Positions 56,221-64,000 of a stretch of 64,000 bases of DNA are shown here, piece by piece; positions within the stretch are counted from its first letter, which is position 1, and every line of letters starts with the position of its first letter. Made by a program: the position numbers and the translations under genes. The notes beneath the pieces were generated by a model. That model searched no databases, was not told where the DNA came from, and worked only from the letters and a program-made list of their open reading frames with translations. The DNA comes from Anopheles merus (lineage: Eukaryota; Arthropoda; Insecta; Diptera; Culicidae), in NCBI RefSeq assembly GCF_017562075.2, contig NC_054082.1, positions 59,688,906 through 59,752,905 on the forward strand, written 5' to 3'.

Positions 56221-56822
56221 AATCCTCATTCAGAATCAAGGTCATTGAAAGAGAACAGGTCGAAGCGCCTAGAGTAAATTGACAGAAAGCCATGGGAAAA
56301 TTTTGACAGTTAAAGTGAACATTGTTTATGTTTAGCGATGGACGTTGCTATGGAGTGAATGAGAGTTTTGTTCAGCATTTTACATTCAATTCCTTTTAGA
56401 ATATTTGAAGAATTGGAATCCAGTTAGAATATTCCATGACTGATACAATCCAAGGATCTCATTTATCATTTGTAGCCGGGTTATAAGTAAAGGACGGTAT
56501 GCATATTGTACCAGTGTGTGTCGATTGGATGTTTCATTTTCGCGGCCGCGAAATTCCGGTCCGTGTATTTTTGGCCTAACCCAGTTGAACATGTTAAACA
56601 TTTCGTTTTTCCAGCAGGACCGTTGCAAACGTGGTTTGTGGTCACGGAATGGCAAACAATGAAAAAGGTTATCAATATTTCTTAATACAGAGTAGAATGC
56701 AAATACTTCTCCTTTATTCTCCAGAAGTGATTGACAGCAAGAAATTTAGCCAATATAACCTTCCTAATAGTAAATTCGTCCACTTTTGCGCGTTAACTAT
56801 TAGCTTGTTAGTTTGTTTGTAA
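56221..56822. other. Intergenic stretch without recognised gene
   Basis: Short open frames only, no domain or repeat recognised. Ends with the TAA target copy of the MITE at 56823. Confidence 0.4.
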
Positions 56823-56983
56823 GGGCGGTGGCAACGCTCATCGGATGCGATTTTATCGGACGTAATTTATATGGGATTTGACAGATAACGTCGGACGTGC
56901 GATTTCGTCGTCCGACGTTATCTGTCAAATCCCATATAAATCTCGTCCGACAAAATCGCATCCGATTAGCGTTGCCACCGCCC
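56823..56983. mobile_element. Hairpin MITE, PIF/Harbinger-like (TAA duplication)
   Basis: GGGCGGTGGCAACGCTCATC pairs with its inverted copy at the right end, and the arms (about 73 bp) are nearly perfect around a short loop. TAA flanks both sides (56820-56822 and 56984-56986), the 3-bp site of PIF/Harbinger elements. 161 bp, non-coding. Confidence 0.85.
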
Positions 56984-57269
56984 TAAACACTTTTTCATGA
57001 AACTGTCAAAAGCGAGCTGAAAATGGCAACCTAGCAACGGGCTTTGCATCGACCTGTTCTCCTTAATAGATCTTGTTCAGAATATACAAAGAGACACAAC
57101 AAACACACCAAAGCAAAAGGATACATGGCTTAAGTAGCCGGTCCTAAATAAGTAGAGGTTGGAAAAACCCATTCCATACGCGGAATAGTACAGTGAAGGC
57201 CCTGGAACTGGATTCATATACCGAACCGTGTAATAACCTCCCACAGCAGAGAAGAAGAAGAAGAAGAGG

Positions 57270-57572
57270 GTGTAGTTATAGCGCTTTTGGCTATCCCCCC
57301 CCCCTAGGCTCCGATTTTGACAGATGGTTTTCCGCTTGTATGTGTATTGATGGATTGTTTACGTTTTACATGGTCAATATTTGGTGGAGATCAATTTGGA
57401 AGAATATTTTAGTTTATTAGAACACAGCCCGTGATTTAAAATGGAAATTTTCCTTCGAGAACAAGAAGCGTTCGCTAAACGCGGAAAACTAACTGTCAGT
57501 TTTCTTCGACGATTCTTCTTCCACCTAGCTGTCAAAACGGGCTTATAACTTGACCTGATATCGTAACGGTCC
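57270..57572 (-). repeat. Repeat G, copy 2 (inverted)
   Basis: Reverse complement of 61860-62160, including both ends (GTGTAGTTATAGCGC and ATATCGTAACGGTCC). Confidence 0.85.
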
Positions 57573-57597
57573 TTGCTCTAGCACCAAAACAAACCAA

Positions 57598-57977
57598 GCG
57601 CTCTAGCACCAATCATGATGGGATGTATGGGATTTGACATGTTTATCTTGTTTGTTTGTTTGTGTCTGACAGTGCACCTCAATATGATTATATGGGTTTG
57701 TTCGAGTCGGATGTCGTGTTCGATTGGTGCCAGAGCGCAGCCTTACGCGGCGCTCTAGCACCAATCGAACACGACATCGAACATGGAAAATGTATGGGAT
57801 TTGACATGTTTGTCTTGTTTGTTTGTTTGTGTCTGACCGTGCACCTCCATATGATTATATGAGTTTGTTCGAGTAGGATGTCGTGTTCTATTGGTGCCAG
57901 AGCGCAGCCTTAGGCGGCGCTCTGGGACCAATCGAACGAGACAAAGAAACACGGTTCTGTTCGATAGGTGCTCTGTC
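57598..57977. mobile_element. Cluster of three MITE H copies sharing TTA
   Basis: H1 (57598-57742), H2 (57746-57909) and a degenerate H3 (57913-57977) lie head to tail, separated by single TTA triplets (57743-57745 and 57910-57912). Copies have inverted ends of the type GCGCTCTAGCACCAATCGAAC...GTTCGATTGGTGCCAGAGCGC and an internal GTTTGTTTGTTTGTGTCTGA. TTA suggests a PIF/Harbinger target site. Confidence 0.78.
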
Positions 57978-58445
57978 AACCGTTCGATGTCTTACAGACC
58001 TGTCATGATGCACTGCCATACGCCTATCTTTTCATCTCGACAATGAAGTATTTTCATAGATTAAATGAATATCCATCTGCAGGGGGAAGATTCAACTAAT
58101 AATTGACTAGTTATTCACATGAATAATAACATAAAAATCATTAAAATTTAATATTTAAAAATGTAGACAAACGTCTATGTCAAAACACATACAGTGCATA
58201 CATATGCATTGAGTACACGTAAGTTTTTTACGTTTCAAACTTGTATATTGGATGTTATAATTGATTGTGAAGCATTGAAAATATTATCGATAGCTATTTT
58301 AAATGTTTTGCACGCAATTATAAGGAGAAAAAGAAACAAACTACGAAAATAAACTTGAAAATGTCCCGAATCGAATTATATCTGCTGTAGCTGAGAAGCG
58401 TTTGAAAGCCAAGGTACTCACAGCAAAGGTGGGTATCGAACATAA

Positions 58446-58607
58446 GGCAGCGGTAATCGCTGATGCGGGCGTGCGTGCGTTTTCTGAGAATGTATGGAAT
58501 TTGACTCCCGCAGCGGGTGACAGCCCACAACCGCATGCGTCAGAATCAAACAATTTTGATTTTTCCGCACGCACGCCCGCACGCCCGCAGTAGCGATTAC
58601 CGCTGCC
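58446..58607. mobile_element. MITE with GGCAGCGGTAATCGC ends and TAA duplication
   Basis: Inverted arms GGCAGCGGTAATCGCTGATG...GTAGCGATTACCGCTGCC with a CGTGCG-rich inner part. TAA at 58443-58445 and 58608-58610. 162 bp, PIF/Harbinger-like. Confidence 0.82.
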
Positions 58608-58629
58608 TAACAGACAGAATCAACTGACC

Positions 58630-58779
58630 CGGCGCTCTAGCACCAATCGAACATGAAAAATGTATGGGATTTGACATGTTTGTCTTGTTTGTTTGTTTGT
58701 GTCTGACCGTGCACCTCCATATGATTATATGGGTTTGTTCGAGCCGGATGTCGTGTTCGATTGGTGCCAGAGCGCAGCC
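58630..58779. mobile_element. MITE H, copy 4
   Basis: Same ends and core as the copies at 57598-57909, followed by TTA. It ends 111 bp upstream of the CCDC12 start codon and may lie in its promoter. Confidence 0.78.
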
Positions 58780-58890
58780 TTACTGAAATTCCTTGCCTTT
58801 TTGGATGTAAGCATTAGATTGTTCCAGTGTTGCTACTATTCTTAAGAATATGTACTCATGAAATGAAAGTTAAATGAAATAATATTTGAA

Positions 58891-59444
58891 ATGGCTAATG
58901 TAATTGGAAGGCTTCAGGAAGAAGCACTCAAACGCAAAAATCGTTTAAGGGAATTGCGCTACAAACGAAATCACGAAGAACTACAGCAGTTAATGGTCAA
59001 CGAAGTGAGTGCTAATATACCAAAGTGAGTAACTTTTATTTGGCACATTTTAACTTGACAACTAACAGTACTTTGTTTTATAGGCCCGTTTTTCGGAATT
59101 ATAAATATGTAACTGAAAATGAAATCCAGGAATCCTCAGCAATCGCAAATCAAGCTGGAATTGTTGAAAAACAAATCGACGTACAGCTTGAGATGATGAC
59201 AACGCCTATTGTCATTGAAGAGATTGACATTGTTAACCTTGCCCCACGTAAACCCGACTGGGATTTGAAAAGAGATGTTTCTAAAAAGTTGGAAAAATTA
59301 GATCGTAGAACACAAAAAGCCATTGCAGAAATTATACGCGATCGGCTCATAGCTGGGCAAGAGCGGGACATACTAAAAGAGGTAAATGTGGCCACCTCAG
59401 CCCCCTCCGTTGCATTAAATGAACATCATACTGATAATGAATAA
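58891..59444 (+). CDS. CCDC12: CCDC12/cwf18-family splicing factor
   Basis: Two exons: 58891-59024 and 59084-59444, with a 59-bp GT-AG intron; joined frame 164 aa, close to the usual 160-170. The N terminus IGRLQEEALKRKNRLRELR and the core motif VNLAPRKPDWDLKRDVSKKL are the signatures of the cwf18 family, followed by KKLEKLDRRTQKAIAEIIRD. Members associate with the activated spliceosome in the nucleus. The whole protein looks helical and charged, with no membrane segment. The start is the first ATG before the family N-terminal motif; no other upstream ATG keeps frame. It converges on Sas-6, 273 bp away. AATAAA at 59440 overlaps the stop codon and another lies at 59687. An intact frame in a repeat-rich region suggests a functional gene. 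Confidence 0.92.
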
Positions 59445-59717
59445 AGGAACGGTTTGAATTATTGCCTTGTGAATGATGCATTGAGTTAAGTATTTATTTT
59501 GGCCCTAAAAAACAAAAAAAATTTAAGCGATAGAATTGAGTGGCAATGTAAGTGTTAACAGATACTTAATATTTTATTGTGTCATATCATATAACTCTCA
59601 CTGTGTAACATCCCAATTCAGCCACGATGGAGTTCCTGAATGATTAGGCCAGGCATCAATCATGAGCATCACATATTTTATTGTTGAATAAAACAACTTT
59701 TTTTATTCCATGATGAG
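59445..59717. terminator. Convergent 3-prime ends with interlocked poly(A) signals
   Basis: Plus-strand AATAAA at 59687-59692 (for CCDC12) sits between minus-strand AATAAA at 59702-59707 and 59677-59682 (for Sas-6). The two transcripts probably end within a few dozen bases of each other or overlap. Confidence 0.55.
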
Positions 59718-61339
59718 CTACTCATCATCATATTTACATGGTACACAGGGCGTTGTTTCTACGTTAGGATTACCGGACAGCATATGTATCATATCGTTAA
59801 TTTCTGTAATGCATAAAAAACAAAATTATATTCATTATAAGAAACTTGAATTTACTGTAATAAAAGCATTTCTATAATCCATAACAATTGAATAAGCATG
59901 GAAATATTTACTTTTGCGATATTTTTCTTCTATAATATTTGTGGTTTCTTTAATGCGCCCAACAATTTCAGCATATTCTTCATTGCAAGATTTGTTTCTC
60001 AAATGTTCATTTTGTATAGCTGTTACTGTATCGTTCAATTCCGTTATTCTTTTATCCTTTTCAAGCAACATTTTTTCTTGACGCATTGCGATATCTGTTC
60101 GCAATTCGAGTTTGCTTTTTAATTTAATATTCTCCTTGTTAAGATTATTGATCACTAAAGAAGCATTTGCCAGTTCATCAGTCGTCAGTTGTAGAGCATG
60201 CTTTTTTGTTAGACATATATTCTTTTCCGCTTCCAATTCTGCCTCTAATTCGGATCGTTGCTTCTCGGCTATCTTTAGTTTACTCTGCATTTCAATCAAT
60301 TGTCGTTTTAAATCCGTAACTACTATCTCGGAACGGGATTCTCGACACTGTTGTGATGTAATATTAGCTTGTAACCGATCTAATTCTTCTTTCAATTGAA
60401 CAGTTTGTCCCCGTAGCTTTACATTTTCTTCGCGAGATGCTTCAAAACGCTTTGATTCTTGAACTATGCGTTCTGTGCGCTCATAGGTTTCCTTCGTTAA
60501 CTGGTCTATTTTCTCTTGCATACTATTGATGATGGATTTAAGTCGACACTCTTCAGTGTCCTTGCTTTCATTGAGCATTTTAATAGTTTGCAACAGGCGA
60601 TTAACTTCTTCCGTATTTCTGTTAAATATTAAATTTTCTTGTTCTTCCATTTTGCCACTTAGGGATTTCACTTCTTTTTTTAGTTTGTCGATTGTATTGT
60701 TTTTCGTATCTATCTCCATCTGAAACTGCTGTACTTGAGATAAGTGTGTTGTTGCCTGTTCTTGCAGAGCTTGGAGCGATTGATTTATATGAAAGAGAAC
60801 GATATCGGTTGTTGCTTTCTCCATCGGAACAAACAAATGGGTTAAATTCTTAAATGAACTTTTCTCGAAAATTTGCAACATATAACATTTGTTTTCAGAT
60901 AAAAGTGCTAAATGCAATTCTTCTCGCTTGCAACTGTCAAGAATTTTGATCAAATGATCGACAAACCCTTGAAATGTAACGTGCAGTGATTGTTCTGCTC
61001 TTATGCGTTCGTATGCTGCGTTGTCAATTGTACTGATGAGCATTTTAGATTGATCGTTTACTTGAATCATTCGAATTTGCTAGAAGAATGAAATATTTGG
61101 TTAATCAATAAGTCATTTAAAAACACACAACTTTAATTCAACAAAAGAGACTTCAAACTCAAACATACAATAAGGTGTTGGAGATCTATTTGTTCAACAA
61201 TCATGTAAAAAAATTGTTGACTGCGTACTCCTACATTCTCAATGTTAATCGGTAATGGTACCACAGGAAATAAAACTTTCACACATCGTCTGTGATGACT
61301 GTCAATAAATTTAAGATCAAATTGTGATGCTTTATGCAT
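59718..61339 (-). CDS. Sas-6: Spindle assembly abnormal protein 6 (centriole cartwheel)
   Basis: Three exons on the minus strand: 61339-61169, 61079-59912 and 59803-59718, with GT-AG introns. The joined frame gives 474 aa, like Drosophila Sas-6 (about 470). The N-terminal head domain (residues about 1-150) contains VTFQGFVDHLIKIL and, near residue 133, SFKNLTHLFVP, matching the NPFKHLTHL block of vertebrate SAS-6. From about residue 155 to 450 there is a long coiled coil rich in E, K, Q and L. SAS-6 dimers join head to head into the nine-fold cartwheel that starts centriole assembly. The start was chosen as the first ATG that lets exon 1 join exon 2 in frame and places VLFPVVPLPI near the N terminus, as in the human protein. 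No lesion is seen. Confidence 0.92.
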
Positions 61340-61859
61340 TGTTAAATATTAGGAGAAGTGATAGAATTCTTCTTTGTTTACGTATAAGCAAAGTATATGT
61401 AGACCAGGTTGTATCGTCCGAGGTCGTGGAATAGATGTGATCAAGGTGTATGCATTTAGAAAGTTAATTTTTATCGCCTCTGCTGGGCGACATTGCACTA
61501 TGGGGCGGCCTCGTACAAACAGCATTTGTACATCATTTTTGTACTATATCGTCGAATTTGTATGAAACATGTGATTTTTTTTTGCTTAAATGTTCCAAAA
61601 TAAATTTAGACCACCAAATAGCAAAATTGCCTGTCCTGTTTTGCCAGAGTCGATTCGTGATGTGTCGATGTATAAATTTCTGATATCTACCCAACAATAG
61701 ACGGTATTGAAACCGCAACTATAAAGGCCTCACTACATGAATCGGAATGTCAAAAAGTTTTAGGTCGAAAGCAAGGTGTTATAAATGACAAGGTGAAATT
61801 GTTCAGAGCAAAATGACATTTCTCGACTTGACATATCTCTTCCAAGGGCTCCGGTAAAA
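61340..61859. other. Upstream region of Sas-6
   Basis: It should hold the Sas-6 promoter. I cannot point to a TATA or initiator element with confidence and see no other gene; two short open frames (61374-61565 + and 61718-61533 -) have no recognisable motif. Confidence 0.4.
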
Positions 61860-62160
61860 GGACCGTTACGATATCAGGTCAAGTTATAAGCCCGTTTTGA
61901 CAGCTAGGTGGAAGAAGAATCGACGAAGAAAACTGACAGTTAGTTTTCCGCGTTTGGCGAACGCTTCAAGTTCTCGAAGGAAAATTTCCATTTTAAATCA
62001 CGTGCTGTGTTCTAATAAACTAAAATATTCACCCAAATTGATCTCCACCAAATATTGACCATGCAAAACGTAAACAATCCATCAATACATATGCAAGCGG
62101 AAAACCATCTGTCAAAATCGGAGCCCAGGGGGGGGATCGCCAAAAGCGCTATAACTACAC
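61860..62160 (+). repeat. Repeat G, copy 3
   Basis: Same limits as the inverted copy at 57270-57572 (GGACCGTTACGATAT to CTATAACTACAC) and direct to 55327-55604. Confidence 0.85.
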
Positions 62161-62284
62161 CTCATTATACATTCTACCTTGCTCCGGTATAAAAATCGGT
62201 GAGGGCTGGTGCGGGGTAATGAAATATATATGCAGAGAGTGACAGATGTCCCCCACAATGTCGCCCAGCAACAGCGATAAAAAT

Positions 62285-62611
62285 CCAAGGTGGAATATAG
62301 AGGAGGTGTATTCTTAGCGTTTGGCATGTTGCCATTTTGAGATTCAGTTTGACAACAGCCGTCGATATTTGTTTACAGGCAGCAGCCGCAATATCACGTT
62401 GAAAATGCCGATTTATAAAGTGTAGATGCAAAATACAAGTTTATAGAGCTATACAAATATTTGTTAAACGAAAACAATTCATTTATCATACCCGTATACC
62501 AGCAACATTCGTTGCATTTGACAACTGCCGTCGATCCTGGTTTTGTGCTTTTTTCTAAAGCCTTGATGGCCAAATTCTCTGTATGACGACACCTCCTTTC
62601 TACCCACTTTG
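62285..62611 (-). repeat. Repeat K, copy 2 (inverted)
   Basis: Reverse complement of 55001-55326 with moderate divergence and a small expansion near 62440-62500. Confidence 0.8.
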
Positions 62612-62714
62612 ATAAAAATCAACCTTCTAAATACATTATCCTTGAGCGCTATCACTACACCTCATTATACATTCCCCCTTGGCCCACCTATGTTTTATAC
62701 CCACTCTGACATTA

Positions 62715-63158
62715 CCGTTCAAATACACATAGAGCGTAGACGTCTCCCGCGAAAAAAAGTAGCTCAATTTTCCATTTTCTGAAATAATCGAATTTTCCAG
62801 TTTGTTTTTTAGCTAGACTTATTTTAAACTCAAAAAACATTTAACACATTGTAACTTTTTTTTGTTAGAATAATAAGCATCGAATTGGAGTGGCACATGC
62901 GCGATATTGTCGCTCTATGTCTATTTGGACGGTTACTCAGTCAACCAACTTGTTTTTTATTTGAAAACACACAAAAATATGTTAAAAAGTGTTCAAATCT
63001 ATTTTTTGCATTTGGCATTAATCTGGCTTGTAAACAAAGTAGATAATTCAATTATTTCGGATGAAGCAAAATTGTCGCGCGCGACAAGTAGCTCTGTTTG
63101 CAAAATTGAGCTACTTTTTGTCGCGCGCAACGTTGTCGCTGTATGTCTATTTGGACGG
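62715..63158. mobile_element. MITE with CCGTTCAAATA ends and TA duplication
   Basis: Left CCGTTCAAATACACATAGAGC and right GTATGTCTATTTGGACGG are inverted partners. TA lies at both sides (62713-62714 and 63159-63160). The interior repeats AGCTAC(T) and TCGCGCGCGAC motifs, and another terminus-like copy ends at 62932 (TATTTGGACGG), so two copies may be nested. TA fits a Tc1/mariner-like origin. Confidence 0.6.
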
Positions 63159-63232
63159 TAAAATGAGCTACTTTGATCTACACCGAGTGAAATTTTGAGC
63201 TATTTTTCGTCGCGCGCGACGTAGTCGCCCAC

Positions 63233-64000
63233 TGTGCAAAGCGACGGAAGGCGTTATGGTTTTCTGAGAATTTTATCATGCCTTCCTATTCACTCCAACG
63301 GCAAATTTGTCGAGCAGCTCGTCGATCTGCCCGTCCCTGGCTCCGCCTCATTCCCCTCGCCTGAGCGCGCTGCCGAAGGTTTGGATGTGTTGGTGCGTCA
63401 GACGGCCAATCGCTGTCAGCCGTCGTCCGTACTTTTTCCCTCCATAGCGCCATCTCTTTCTCACGTGTGGTCAATGCTCGCGAGCTGTTGTGGCGCCTAA
63501 AAATGCCGTTAACAAACATTGCGGCGATGAAGTTGCATTTTCACAAATCAAACCAAAAAATCGCAATGAGTTCAAACACTGTAATATAAAAATGACTAAG
63601 GAATCGCTAGTTTACGCAGGAGGGTTTGCTGTGCAACGCGCAGAACCCTAATTCGCATTAACACGTTCAGTCCGGCGCTGATTTTCATGAGCTTACCGTT
63701 CCCCCGGCATCTAGAACTCAAGCTGATTGTGAAACCGGTATACTGGAAAGTTCACTGGCAGTCCCTGGAGCCTGCCATCGAACTTAACATGTTAAGCATT
63801 AAGCATAACTTTGTTACACTAAGCTTTTTTGCTTTCGTATGGTGTAGATTACACAGATATACTGAGCCGTCTGCGCAAGGGTGTGTGTGTGCCAAAACTG
63901 TCGCCAAATGTGTTTTCTTCCGGAATGTTATGATCGATCGAAGGAAGGTGTTCATGACAGTGGCGGAGTGGGGGAATCGGGGGTGCCCTAGGCGGAAAGA
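63233..64000 (+). repeat. FB family, left arm running off the window
   Basis: It starts CACTGTGCAAAGCGACGGAA, a variant of the CGCTGCGCAAAGCGACGG terminus of the other copies, and continues through the outer segment and the core up to the window edge. It is more diverged from the others than they are from each other (for example a CA run near 63880 is short). Confidence 0.85.

Noticed and set aside
59898..60723. Plus-strand frames opposite Sas-6
   Set aside because: Antisense shadows of the coiled-coil coding region, rich in F, S and L as expected.

Overview
This window reads as a repeat-rich, probably heterochromatic or centromere-proximal segment of a dipteran genome, most likely an anopheline mosquito. 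That identification is inferred from the spliced insect-type Sas-6 gene, the CR1/Jockey-, Copia-, Ty3/gypsy- and hAT-type elements and the many TAA/TTA-flanked MITEs; no marker names the species. Nearly all of the 64 kb is transposable-element DNA. Only two single-copy genes are convincing, a CCDC12/cwf18-type splicing factor (58891-59444, +) and the centriole cartwheel gene Sas-6 (59718-61339, -). They lie tail to tail in a short island.

Layout. 350-3142 is one arm of a long-inverted-repeat (foldback-like) family, here called FB. 3227-9134 is a decayed minus-strand Copia element split by a younger plus-strand Copia element (3783-8259; 184-bp LTRs, TSD CCCAT). 9136-12512 is a 5-prime-truncated CR1/Jockey-type non-LTR element with a (TAA)n tail, followed by a Ty3/gypsy fragment (12513-14152). 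From 14153 to 39055 a Mag-like Ty3/gypsy element (element A) has been opened three times. The first insertion, at 15969-22020, is a non-autonomous hAT-like transposon (13-bp TIR, 8-bp TSD) that itself contains a young gag-only LTR retrotransposon (16400-21353). The second, at 22263-31674, is a minus-strand non-LTR element containing a second Mag-like LTR element, D (24489-29802), and a 265-bp solo-LTR-like insertion. The third, at 33895-38989, lies in the 3-prime LTR and is a DNA transposon with matching CCCAAATGACAAT termini, an intron-containing transposase-like gene and a second, convergent gene.

39056-52453 is FB territory: one diverged palindrome (39056-44178), a half copy (44397-46592) and one nearly perfect 5.9-kb palindrome (46593-52453). 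52990-54770 is a minus-strand gypsy gag-protease relic with a 247-bp solo LTR. 54938-58890 and 61860-63230 are packed with MITEs, tRNA-like SINE heads and dispersed repeats around the two genes, and another FB arm runs off the right edge from 63233.

Most notable observations: (1) a recent, structurally complete LTR element that encodes an intact Gag plus a small predicted membrane protein and no pol; (2) families of small stem-loops with conserved loops and changing, compensating stems in the leaders of the two Mag-like elements; (3) 10-bp repeat arrays in inverted orientation at the two ends of the hAT-like element; (4) the FB palindromes, whose hinge carries the same 12-bp word as their outer termini, which can explain single-arm copies. 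All family assignments come from reading motifs, without database searches.
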